64,000 nt of DNA from Limnanthes douglasii subsp. nivea (GCA_036936605.1 JAUPFV010000005.1:154071195-154135194); one strand, 5' to 3'; shown: positions 35,083-45,082, numbered from the stretch's first letter. Numbers and translations: made by a program. The notes: generated by a model from the letters alone, not told the origin.

Positions 35083-38000
35083 ATGGCCAATGATGAAATA
35101 AGCGTCTCTCTGGAAGACGTACTAGACGAGGAGGAAGCTTACCGCATGGAGGTAAAAAGCTAAAACCCGATTTTCGATTTTTGTCCTGGTCGCACAAACA
35201 TTGTGCGGGGAACAGCTTCGTCATCGCACGAACGTGCAACCATATAGCCGTAGCCGTCGCATGCGACCACGATAAAGACATATCTCTTGCGACTGCACTG
35301 AAGACATGTCTCGTGCGACTGAACTGTTATAGATACTTATATTTTCCAATTATATATTTTGTAGGAGGAACCTGCCCAACCTCCATTTATGGATGCCGAC
35401 TACAGTAGAATATTCAAAACTAATACGTTATTTACTAAAAACGAATTGGATTCTTTTGTGGACATTGAATCGAAGAAGATTAAGTTTGTCTCAATTACAA
35501 GTACGGTGTATTCGTATCAAAAGCGAAACCGGAAACTTTAAGAAAGCGGAAGACATCGAAAAAGAAATGTAATTGTCTGTTTGTGCTAAAAGGTCATCCG
35601 ATCGACGTACTAGCTATGAAATGGCGTTTGGAAGTGATAAACGGTACTCATAATCATGAACTCTACGTTCGCCTAGACGGTCATTTCCGCGCTTGTTGGC
35701 TAAAATGGGATGAAGATGAACTAGTTCGTAGTTTGTCTCACCTCGGTTTGCGTGTTTGAAGTACCAATATCTCGAGAACATTTCGAACATGCGTGCAATC
35801 TACAATTGCCGCCAAAAACATCGGGATGTTGAGCACTGGGGACACACACAAATGCAATATTTGTTGACGAAGTTGAAGGAGAATGGATACTCCACGTGGG
35901 AGCGTTTGAAAGACGATTCAAAGGTGATCACTCACTTTATTTTCGCACATCCTACTAGCATAGACTTATTAAGTACATTCCCCAATATTCTATTCATAGA
36001 TATTACGTACAAGACGACTAGGTATAAGATGCCTTTATTAGAGATTTTCGGTTTAACGTCGACTTCCATTACATTTACCGTTGCGTACGTGTTTTTGAGC
36101 GGAGAAAAGATTGGAAACTATGCATGGGCTTTGGAAACTCTATGTGGTTTGATGATGGATAACGTGTGCGCATTTCCAAGCGTTATTGTTACCGATCGAG
36201 AGTTAGCTCTCATGTGAGCAATCGACGATATTTTTCCGGGCACACACCACTTGTTATGTACGTGGCACATTAGTAAGAAAATTCTTGGGGTGGTCCGAAA
36301 GATATTGCACGATGATGTGGTAGCGAACAAATTGTTGAGTTTTACGGGTACGTTGAGGGGGCGACATGGTTGAGAGTTACCAAAAAATCTAGATACATTG
36401 AAGGAGATGTTCGCCTCTCAACCAAAGTGTTTTGCGTACGTTATGGACGCGTGGATAACGAAATATGGTGACAAGTTTCTTGCGTACCGAACGGACAAGA
36501 TTAAGCATTATGGCCAAACAACTACAAATTGGTTTGTCCTTTTATCCAATTTTTTGTTTAGCTGTATTATCGCTTTTCAAAGAAGTTCATAATTTTGTAC
36601 TTGTACTATGTAGGGCGGAGGGTGTTCACTCGTCCCTAAAACAATACCATGGGACGAATCAATGCAAATTTGATCTATTTTGGGAAAAAGTTCATAACTT
36701 ATTAACGAAGTAGCATGCGGGGATCGTCGAATCATTCGAGCGAAGTAAGTTTAGAAACATTCCCGGGTTTGATGGTGTTTTGACCCAAAATCTTAAAGGT
36801 CATGTGTCACATGCGGGTCTAAAGATATTGATGCTTGATATTGTACGTGCTAGAAATATATGAGTAGATTGGGTAGCATGTGGAGGATGTTTCCTTAGGC
36901 TAACACATAGTTTACCTTATGCATGTGAAATTGTATTTATAGCTAGAGATGGTAGGTGCATTCCTTTAGAAGATGTGGATGTCTTTTGGAAAATATTAGA
37001 TATTGTTCATAGAGATCCTAGCTCTCGTGAAGAAGAATTGCAAAAAAAAAACTTTCCATAATTGACAACTCCATTCGTAATTTCCGCCCCGACCAACAAG
37101 ACCACATTATCAATAAGGTAATGTAAATTTTGAGGCCCGAGACAAGTCATATTGAAGATCCTAAAGAAGCGGTTAGAGCTAAGGGTAGGCCAAAGGGAGG
37201 CATTGATAAATTGACTAAACGGAACCCTAGTTCGTGTGAATATCCCATTGAACAAACCGCTAGTGCTAGTACTTCGGATAACTCGATAGGTAGTACACCC
37301 GTTAACATGCTAGGGAGCACGGCTGCATCCAACATGGTTCCCATCGTACCACCCAAACCTCCATTAGCAAAAAAGAAAGTTGGAAGGCCTAAGAAAATTG
37401 TTAAGGATGAGAAGTTAACATTATATCCGGATTGCATCTCGGCATTTCTACACACTTACATTTTAAAGTTAGTTGACGTTCTTCCGGACGAACAATGCAT
37501 ATATCATTCCGTAGCGCATTCAATATACAACAACTAAGATAGATGGGAGGATGTTAGACGCGAGTTATTGAAGGAGTTACGGGACAACCGTGCATCTTGG
37601 TTGGATGTATATGGTTCGCCGAAGGTGTTTGAAGATTTGGTACATAGGTTAGATTACTTCAAAACCAACCCTAGTAGCCACTATTGGATGACATTTCTGG
37701 ACATTGGACTAGTCATCGCGACAAGGTATCAATGCATGGTATACCATGTATCGCAAGCAGCCTCGTTAATGTATCTACCAATCCGTGGAAGGCCACCCGT
37801 CAACATTCAATGATCATAGAAGTTGGGATAGCTGTCGTACATGGATGTCACTTTGTTAATGTAAGTATATTTCGTTTCCTATCCCAATTTCTTACGCTAT
37901 CATTACAAAATGCATTCATTTATTCTTTTTTCTTGCAGATTACTACTCCACCTGATGGACCGTTGCCTCCATTATACCCTTGTTAAGGTGCCTACGCAAC

Positions 38001-38127
38001 CTAAGAAGCGAATCAATGGGCGCATCCCTACTACCGTCGGTTCAACAAATTTACACAAATAATGTCCGCTAGGAAAATCAACTTGAACGAAAAACCACAT
38101 GTAACAGATTTGACTAGAGACAACGTT
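35083..38127 (+). pseudogene. MULE-B transposase (FAR1/SWIM) with OTU domain, broken
   Basis: Exon 1 is 35083-35151 (MANDEISVSLEDVLDEEEAY...), intron 35152-35364. Exon 2 carries a WRKY-GCM1/FAR1-like zinc segment (KKKCNCLFVLKGH ... NGTHNHEL). The DDE transposase core has FIDITYKTTRYKMPLLEIFG, VIVTDRELALM and HHLLCTWHISKK. Another intron lies near 36527-36613. A degraded SWIM region follows near 36880-36930. The C-terminal part (37450-37985) resembles an OTU cysteine protease: LPDEQCIYHSVAHSI for the catalytic-Cys block (usually DGNCxFR), HYWMTFLDIGLVIATRYQC and HFVNV ... TPPDGPLPPLYPC. An intron at about 37861-37939 splits the last block. Stops (for example TGA near 36214) and frameshifts make it dead. 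Confidence 0.85.
35188..35322. repeat. GTCGCATGCGAC-like motif cluster, intron 1 of MULE-B
   Basis: GGTCGCAC, TCATCGCACGAACGTGC, CCGTCGCATGCGACCAC, CTTGCGACTGC and CGTGCGACTG lie within 135 bp of the transposase first intron. Same position as the cluster in MULE-A. Confidence 0.7.
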
Positions 38128-38290
38128 TGAAATGTTTTTGTACAATATTTTAAGTTATTTTGCCTAATGTTTGATGTGATTTTGTATTATAGTTGATGTA
38201 ATTTTGTATGATGTTAGTTTTTTGTTCAAATACAAACCTTTGCGAGCATTTTTATTATTTAAAAGAGTCGCCACGATAACATATTACACA

Positions 38291-38625
38291 TGTCGCATGC
38301 GATGGTCTTTAGGCCCGGTCTCATCCAACGTAAGGCCAATATATTAGCTATGTTATTCAGACAGAGGCCTTGCGTCGCATGGCCAAAATGCGATGGTTTT
38401 TAGGCCTGGTCTCATGCGACGCAAGACCCATATATTGGATATGTTTTTCAAACAGAGGGCTTGCGTCACATGGCCAAAATGCGATGGTCTTTGGGTCCGG
38501 TCTCATGCAACGCAAGGCCAATATATTGGCTCTGTTTTTCAGACAGAGGGCTTAAGTCGCATGGCCTAAATGTGATGGTCTTTGGGCCCTGTCTCATGCA
38601 ACGCAAGTTCTAATATATTACGGCC
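38291..38625. repeat. 91-bp tandem array with GTCGCATG motifs, about 3.7 copies
   Basis: GCGATGGTCTTTRGG recurs at 38299, 38390, 38481 and 38572, an exact 91-bp period. Each unit holds TCTCATGCRACGCAAG, CCAATATATTGG and TGCGTCGCATGGCC. It takes the place of the MULE-A hairpin, just after the transposase gene. Confidence 0.92.
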
Positions 38626-38817
38626 TAAATAACGTAGTTTATACAATTGTTGGAGTAAAAGAACATTAAAAAGGGGAAATTTTAATTTTAGAGTTCGACA
38701 GTACACCAAACAAGACACTTGAAGGAAATACAAAAAGACGAAAACAACAAGTTAACACCTTAACTTAAACAATCATAAGAAAATAATTAAACTACGACAT
38801 GCTAACAACCAAAATGC

Positions 38818-39194
38818 TCAATCATCGAAGTCATATCCCAAGTTATCGTCAGAATCAATCCCCTCCTCCCTTTCCGTAATCCTATCTTGAAGATACGCTA
38901 CCATATCCCTAGTGATGGAGTCTACCACCGTCATGTTCCAGACGGTGGTCGCTTCTTGCTTAATTTTATATGGCAAAAACAACAAACGATCCATCAGTTT
39001 GCAAAAAAAGTACCTCTGCTTGATTTGTTCACGGTTGCGCACAACTAGACCTCCAGTTCCTAAACGGCCGTAGCTGTGTACATCTTACAAAGGAATCGCT
39101 CAAAAAACACATCGCTAGTATATTCCCCCATCTCTCGGCGGGCAATCTTCACCGCTTCAAACAAATGGTAGTCTTTATAAGGAGTAAACTCCAT
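38818..39194 (-). pseudogene. MULE-B companion ORF 1 (unrecognised family), one frameshift
   Basis: From ATG 39194 the minus strand reads MEFTPYKDYHLFEAVKIARR, EYTSDVFFERFLCKMYTA, then a frameshift near 39070, then YGRLGTGGLVVRNREQIKQR, LFLPYKIKQEATTVWNM, and ends NLGYDFDD with TGA. About 125 residues. It matches the MULE-A companion ORF at 9947-10342 block by block, although that one is on the transposase strand. A TATA box lies at 39270-39276, about 75 nt upstream of the ATG. No known domain recognised; it may be nucleic-acid binding, but nothing in the sequence proves that. Confidence 0.65.
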
Positions 39195-39269
39195 TTGTTA
39201 AACTGTTTATGTTTGATGAGTGTTTCAGAATGTTAAATAGTTCTCATGTTGATGCTGTTTTGAGTCCCT

Positions 39270-39276
39270 TTATATA
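39270..39276 (-). promoter_or_regulatory. TATA box of companion ORF 1
   Basis: TATATAA on the minus strand, about 75 nt before the ATG at 39194. Confidence 0.55.
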
Positions 39277-39325
39277 GAGGTTTTTAGAGCGGGAGTATTT
39301 AATAAAGTGAAGTCAAGTTTGGAAG

Positions 39326-39560
39326 GAGTTTTCAATTTTTGAGAATGAGCAAGACTTTTCAATTTTTGAGAATGAGCGAGAGTTTTTTATTTTTGAGAAT
39401 GAGCGGGACTTTTCAATTTTTGAGAATGAGGGGATTTTTTAATTTTTGAGAATGAGGGGAATTTTTAATTTTTAAGAATGAGTGGGAGTTTTCAATTTTT
39501 GAGAATGAGCGGGACTTTTTTGTTATTATGAATTAGCGGGAATTTTTCATTATTGTCTGA
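39326..39560. repeat. 27-bp tandem array between divergent promoters, about 8 copies
   Basis: Unit close to GGGACTTTTCAATTTTTGAG followed by AATGAGC, with units of 26-27 bp. It lies wholly between the TATA boxes of the two divergent companion ORFs (39270-39276 and 39650-39657). Confidence 0.92.
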
Positions 39561-39649
39561 CCCTATCTATCTACATCGTCCTATTCACTTTACATGTGTC
39601 ATATTTTCATTCGTCTAACTGGATTACGTTATCTGAAAACAGAATCGTC

Positions 39650-39657
39650 TATAAATA
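39650..39657 (+). promoter_or_regulatory. TATA box of companion ORF 2
   Basis: TATAAATA, 51 nt upstream of the ATG at 39708. Confidence 0.55.
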
Positions 39658-39707
39658 GATGTTGTTTTCACATTAAAGGGTAAATTAGTTGATAAATTAA
39701 GCAAAAA

Positions 39708-40112
39708 ATGTGTCCATAGACTGAGTTAGAAGATCAATATCTAATGAGGGCATCAGTTGAATTTAGTAACACGAACATGCTAGAGGGGGGTAAAAGGTAC
39801 TGAGAGGCATTGTTATGTCAGATGTACTTCCTATACGGAAGGGATGGTGTTTAGCCGCCTATAATTTCAAGGCGTGTTGATGAAGTGAAAGCTAGGTGGT
39901 CAGTCCTAGTCACATTCCGTCAACATCCAGTTTCTGGCTTGACCAAATTGGAACGTCGTAACGCGTGTAACCGGTTCAACTGCCAGGTCACGGATTCTAT
40001 TACTAAGGAGTAGCTGGATCAGGTCCGTTCTGACATTATCGACATCCGTTTAGAGGAAATACGTGATTACCAGGATGAGAAAGAAGAAATAAGGTTGATG
40101 AAATGGAACTGA
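39708..40112 (+). pseudogene. MULE-B companion ORF 2, four nonsense codons in one frame
   Basis: A single 135-codon frame with no indel but four internal stops (three TAG, one TGA). It reads MCP, stop, TELEDQYLMRASVEFSNTNM, then LLCQMYFLYGRDGV, stop, PPIISRRVDEVKARWSVLV, RRNACNRFNCQVTDSITKE, stop, LDQVRSDIIDIRLEEIRDYQ and ends RLMKWN. The LCQMYFLYGR and RRVDEVKARW blocks resemble the companion ORF of MULE-A (LCMIYFDHGR, RSREEVKK), so it is a paralogue in divergent orientation to ORF 1. Each stop is one C-to-T change from a Gln or Arg codon (CAG or CGA). The frame without indels suggests decay by point mutation only. Function unknown. Confidence 0.6.
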
Positions 40113-40137
40113 ACTAATAGATAAACTATGATTTCAG

Positions 40138-40360
40138 TATGTGTTTGACTCTGAGTTTCAATTTATGTTTGAGTGTGGGTTTCACTTTGTTATTGCATGT
40201 GTGTTTCAGTTTAAGTTTGAGTGTGTGTTCCAGTTTTAGTTTGAGTGTGAGTTTCAGTTTGTGTTTGAGTGTGTGTTTGAATTTGTGTTTGAGTGTGTGT
40301 TTCAATTTGTGTTTGAGTGTGTGCTCTAGTTTATGTATGAGATTGTGTTTCAGTTTATGT
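40138..40360. repeat. Degenerate 24-bp tandem repeat
   Basis: About nine copies of TGTGTTTCAGTTTRTGTTTG followed by AGTG. The open plus-strand frame rich in Cys, Leu and Ser is a by-product. Confidence 0.85.
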
Positions 40361-40774
40361 TGACCTTATATTTCGAACAATTTTATAGAATTACATACTT
40401 TTACTAGCTAGCTTGTTCAAATAAAATTGGGAATGAGGTGTAATAAAAAAAATACAAGAAATAAAAGCAGTCATAAAATTTTCCGGTTATAAAATATAAT
40501 GCCAACTTCGAAAATAAAGGTATGATGTGAGTAATAATCAAATGATATACTATAAAAAGTAAAGGTAAAGCTTACCATATAATGTTTTTCAATCGTAGAA
40601 GCTCTAACTCTTACTACACAACTTGAGCATTCAACTATCGAAGAACTTGCCTTCTTAAAGAACACAATATGAATGTTCTGGAGAGTAGGAACAATCAAAC
40701 ATAATAAGAAAAAGAGAGAGAGAATATAGTTATGAGGTCTCATATTTATTATAAACAAATATGAAGACTTATAA
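40361..40774 (-). other. MULE-B spacer with an unassigned exon-like stretch
   Basis: 40444-40550 is related to 43252-43366 beside the PMD gene end (GTAATAATCA and TTCCGGTTAYAAAATATAAT shared). On the minus strand about 40690-40575 is an open stretch (IVPTLQNIHIVFFKKASSSI ... RASTIEKHYM) that ends at a GTAAGC splice donor. No family recognised. Confidence 0.35.
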
Positions 40775-40784
40775 GTTAAGTGAT
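40775..40784. repeat. Target-site duplication, left (GTTAAGTGAT)
   Basis: Identical to 42747-42756, immediately next to the nested element. Confidence 0.93.
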
Positions 40785-41229
40785 GGCTAAAAACCCTGTC
40801 AAGTCACCGGTGTATGAAACCTGTTGCATTCGTGCCACTACCTTTCCTTCGTCCCCAAAACGAGTCATCGGTGTTTCAGATAGTTTCATTTTTGCCACTG
40901 GCGCGTGCAAACTCACAGAAAGGTGACACTTGTCACCCCCATTGTACTCAAGTTTGTTGCATATACGGTCACCTCTATTTTCCTTCCAAAAATACCCATG
41001 TTCATTTGTTTGACCTCTTTACTCTAATTTTTACTTTTTACTGACCCTTTTAAAATTTTACCCAAACTAATCTATTTATCCACTGTTAAACCCGGCCCAT
41101 CCCATTTACCCCATATATCTACTTCTTCTTTTGTTTTCAAACCCTAATTTCCTATCTTCACCATAGCCTGCTTCAAGACTTATGTAAAACCCTAATTCCC
41201 TTCTTCAATCTTCCCTCTTCTTCTTCTCC

Positions 41230-41644
41230 GCCTCTCTCTCCTAAAGCTTCCTTCTACTCAACTCCACGCGCTAGAGTTCTTCCTTATCTTTCCGTCACGG
41301 CAACCGCAACCGCCTCCGTAACGAAGGATTGTAGATCTACTTGGTTTAGTCTGCGACGAATAACTCTGAGCTCATCACTCTACGATATCATTGAGATCCC
41401 TTTGATAGCCATGAGCGACGAGATCAAGACGGCTTACCGGCGTTTAGCAAAGATCTGTTATCTTGATGTGGCAACGACTGATCGGAAAGGATCTTCGACA
41501 AACGAGTTCATGAAAATTCACTCTGCGTATTCCACACTATCGGATATGGAGAAACGATCCGTTTACGATCGGAAAACGTATCGCCGGAGCAAGTCATTGA
41601 CCTCCGCGTCCTACGGATTTTACGGTTATACAGGTAGGAGCTAG
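41230..41644 (+). pseudogene. Captured DnaJ (J-domain, DnaJ 11-like) gene fragment
   Basis: An open frame without an upstream ATG runs from about 41230 to TAG at 41642. It starts with a Ser/Thr/Ala-rich plastid-transit-like stretch (RVLPYLSVTATATASVT), then LYDIIEIPLIAMSDEIKTAY and RRLAKIC, STNEFMKIHSAYSTLSDMEK and YGFYGYTGRS. This matches the small plastid J-proteins of the DnaJ 11 type. The essential HPD motif reads YLD (KICYLDVA), so Hsp70 stimulation is lost, and the C-terminus is replaced. The parent gene is not in the window. It is host sequence picked up by the Pack-MULE; a transcript could start from the TIR. Confidence 0.85.
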
Positions 41645-42164
41645 GAATTGGAATTTATGTTTTCTTGCTATTCAAAATAGAAGAATCGATTTAGATCTGT
41701 AGCTCAAGGAAAAAAACGAAAAAAAAATAGAGTGCTAACATACGCCACGGCGATGGAGGCGATCAGCGAACGGTTTGTGATTGGATTTACGATGTGATCG
41801 ACGGTTCTGATACGAAGGAGTAAGAGGATCTTTATTTGATACTAGATTGAAGGTTGGCATTTTTGTGGGGTAGATTTGTTTTTGGTCCACGAGAAAGAAG
41901 AAGAAAAAAAGCCCCAAAAGGCCACAAATCCGAATTTCTCTTTATTCTTATTTTTACTTTCATGTATCAAAGGAGTGTAGTTACATGGTCTAGTATTGTA
42001 AAGTGAACATGTAATTTACTTTTAGATATGTTTAAGTTGTTCGATCCTCTCATATTATATAACAACCCAACACAAATTTTACTAAATTTTGTATCTTTTT
42101 TGTACTAGTTTGTTTTTATGTTATGTAATTATATGATTGTTCATTGTCTATGATAATTCCCTTC

Positions 42165-42310
42165 TTCACCTAGCCACCTTCTACAAACCCCTAACAATGT
42201 CGTCCTCCTCCTGTACATCAAAACAGCCATCTAATTTAGGGTTTTGCGAAGAAGAGAATTGTTAGGAGTTTTTAGACGACATTGTTAGGGGTGTGTAGAA
42301 GGCGGCTAGA
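42165..42310. repeat. Small inverted repeat inside the Pack-MULE
   Basis: CTTCTTCACCTAGCCACCTT CT... (from 42171) is mirrored by GTAGAAGGCGGCTAGATGAA GAAG (to about 42320). Arms are about 45 bp. It abuts the right TIR and may be an inverted copy of the TIR inner edge. Confidence 0.6.
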
Positions 42311-42746
42311 TGAAGAAGGGAATTAGGGTTTTACAGAAGTGTTGAAGCAGACTATGGTGAAGATGGGAAATTAGGGTTTGAAAACAAGAGAAAAAGTAGA
42401 TATATGGGGTAAATGGGATGGGCTGGGTATAACAGTGGGTAATTAGAGTAGTTTGGGTAAAAATTTAAAAGGGTCAGTAAAAAGTTGGAATAAAAAGTAA
42501 AAATTAGAGTAAAGAGGTTAAACAACTGAACATGGGTATTTTTGGAAGGAAAATAGAGGTGACCGTATATGCAACAAACTTGAGTACAATAGGAGTGACA
42601 CGTGTCAGCTTTCTGTGAATTTGCACGCGCCATTGGCAAAAATGCAACTATCTGAAACACCAATGACTCGTTTTGGGGACGAAGGAAAGGTAGTGGCACG
42701 AATGCAACAGGTGTCATATACTGGTGACTTGACAGGGTTTTTAGCC

Positions 42747-42756
42747 GTTAAGTGAT
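42747..42756. repeat. Target-site duplication, right (GTTAAGTGAT)
   Basis: Perfect match to 40775-40784. Confidence 0.93.
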
Positions 42757-42856
42757 ATATGAAAGTAGATTCTAGAGAGTTGGATGTTTATCTGTTAATA
42801 TGATAATTTATTTTTGATTAGATTTATGGAGGTTGGGGGTTAGAGTTAAGTATATG

Positions 42857-43186
42857 AAAGTAAATTTTAGTCTTTTCATATTACTATTGAACTCGGTGGA
42901 GTGGTGGTTAGGGCAGTTAATAAAAGTAGATTTGAGTCTTTTCAGATTACAATTGAACTCGGTGGAGTGGTGGTTAGAGCAGTTAATGAAAGTACATTTG
43001 AGTCTTTTCAGATTACTATTGAACTCGGTGGAGTGGTGGTTAGGGCAATTAATGAAAGTAGATTTGAGTCTTTTCAGATTATTATAGAACTCGGTGAAGT
43101 GGTGGTTAGGGCAGTTAATGAAAGTAGAATTGAGTCTTTTCAGATTACTATTGAACTCGGTGGAGTGGTGTATGGGCAGTTAATGA
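42857..43186 (+). repeat. 66-bp tandem array, five copies
   Basis: The unit holds TTTGAGTCTTTTCAGATTAC and GAACTCGGTGGAGTGGTGGT. Because 66 is divisible by three, the plus frame repeats a 22-residue block (RFESFQITIELGGVVVRAVN with ES). No start, domain or neighbouring exon supports a real protein. Confidence 0.9.
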
Positions 43187-43470
43187 TTCGGATAACCCGA
43201 CCGAACCCATAAAATTGATAAATTGAAAGCATACAATAAATTAAAATACAATAAATAAAAAAAGTCATCAAATGTTCCGGTTACAAAATATAATGCTAAT
43301 GTCGAAAAGTCTGACATATCAAACCACGATCTAATAAACAAAAGTATGGTGTGAGTAATAATCAGTGACGTCTGTACCTCTCAGCGATCCTGCACATGTG
43401 AAGGGCTCTGTACCAGATCGTCGTACTCCACTGTCGGTATGGATGGAGCAAACCAAGCAATCTGCTCGTA

Positions 43471-45082
43471 TCATGCGTAATCAGCAGCACCCTGTGGCTC
43501 CAACCGAGGACCTCCAGCTCGACCAGAGCTACTGGCGATGTACCATAGCTTATTCTTCACCCAAACGTAGTACATCGGGTCGGCACTCTCTCCACTACCA
43601 GTGTACAACGGTCCATCATGAACGTACACATGGTACTCCCAATCCCTCCACAAGTGAGCGTCCCAAACGTATCTGCTGACCATCTTCTTCCCAGTTTTTT
43701 TCGATGCAGGAGGGCGTATATCTTTAAGAATAAGCTGTACGAAGCCAACCTGTTGAGTGACATGATCAAGGTAATACGGCACAATCACGTCGAACGCCTT
43801 AAGCGTCAACTTAACCCAAGTAATCAGCTGGAACAGATGATGGTCTCGTAAGTGTACGAAGGGAATGAAAATGACCTGTAAATAAATAAATGAACAACTT
43901 AGCCATTTATATTAGTAAAAGTACATAAAATTAAAATGAACAAATATGACTTACATCTGACTCCGTGCATGTCGAAAGTGCATGTCTTAACTGCCTGCGC
44001 ACATCATGCGAAACACCAATCTTCTGCGGCCCATATCGGCACATATGGGGCATAGATTGGTCATAATCGCAAAACATTGGAGCCCGAAGCTGAACAAAGT
44101 GGGAAAATACCCACGACTCGAGCATTCCTATGAACCCACAAATGCCTAGCGTACCATGCATAGATCCCTGACTAAGGGAGTGGTACAACTGTGCTAAAAC
44201 CAACTGACCCCAGTTGAACCTATGCATACCCTGGTATTGGTTCACGAACTGGAGGTAATCTAAAGAAATGTTGTTGCCGGTTTTGTTGGCACAGATGGTG
44301 GTACCTAACAAGAATAATATGTAGGCACATGTGGCATGATCTACCCTCTCATCTTTGATCCTACTATCACTATACCTATCACCCGTAAATGTAGTGCGCA
44401 GCCGTCCAAGGTTCACACTACTAGCATTCCTAAGATTTTTACTCAAATCAGCTGGTCTTACACCTAACATTCTAGCATAAGTAGTAATCCGCTCAACCTC
44501 CGAGTCAACAGATAATACATCAAAAGACCTACCTTCGACCGGTAATCCAGTGATGACGAAGACGTCATCCAAAGTCACTTTCATCTCCCTGAATGAGAAA
44601 TGGAATGAAGAAGTCTCCTCATGCCATTGCTCGAGGAATGCGTCGGCCAAATGGAGGTTAGTATGCCAGCAGGAGCGTGCCTCGACGAGAGGGCCAAAAA
44701 TAGTGTCCATCACCCTTTTCCGTACCCTGCTCTGCTTTTTAAAGTCCCATCTGCGGAGAATATCGTACATAGCGAAGCATCGCATGGAGACCATATCCTG
44801 CAATATGTATCAAATACGTAAGAAATTGATAAAAAAATCAATGCAAACATATATTATAGTTAGAGAATTAATACTTACATCTCCGGTATAGACACTGAAC
44901 GCCTCGTGCTGGGTGTAATCGGGATAGAGAGTCGGGACGTGCGACATCACCGAAAAGAACTCATGATCCTCAGCCTCGGGTGCGTGGGATGCTTGGGGTG
45001 CCACCTCGGGTACGTGGGGTGCATCGTCCTCATACTGTGAATGTGATCCCTCAGGTGCCTCCCCCCGCTCCACCCCCTCCAT
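43471..45082 (-). CDS. Plant mobile domain (PMD, MAIN-like) protein of MULE-B
   Basis: Spliced minus-strand gene: 45082-44879, 44797-43955, 43875-43471. Introns are GT-AG, phase 0, 81 and 79 bp. The open product is 483 residues. An acidic N-terminus (EDDAPHVPEVAP) leads to TQHEAFSVYTGD. The PMD follows: MYDILRRWDF, MDTIFGPLVEARSCWHTN, FREMKVTLDDVFVITGLPVE, LRTTFTGDRYSDSR, ICANKTGNNISLDYLQFVNQ, FNWGQLVLAQLY, then YVWDAHLWRDWEYHVYVHD. PMDs occur in MAIN/MAIL, PP7-long-form proteins and in transposons; MAIN-type proteins act in nuclear gene silencing and genome stability. The exon extends upstream to 45368, but an in-frame TAG near 45280 makes 45082 the first usable ATG. A 5' UTR exon with a donor near 45835 is likely. 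It is the only open gene in MULE-B. Confidence 0.82.

Larger units (their letters stand above)
40785..42746. mobile_element. Pack-MULE carrying a DnaJ gene fragment, nested in MULE-B
   Basis: 1962 bp with a perfect 10-bp target duplication and TIRs of about 415 bp (40785-41200 and 42746-42320). The TIRs begin GGCTAAAAACCCTGTCAAGT and are related to those of the MuDR-like element at 24375 (GGCTAAAAACCC, TCACCGG, GTCCCCAAAAC and GGCGCGTGCAAA are shared). Inside is host-gene sequence and no transposase, the definition of a Pack-MULE. It was probably moved by a transposase of the 24375-31829 type. Confidence 0.92.

Noticed and set aside
40139..40363. 74-codon frame rich in Leu, Ser and Cys
   Set aside because: A by-product of the 24-bp repeat.
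40814..42717. Two near-identical proteins (PVAFVPLPFLRPQNES...) on opposite strands
   Set aside because: They are the two arms of the Pack-MULE TIR read in the same relative frame, not genes.
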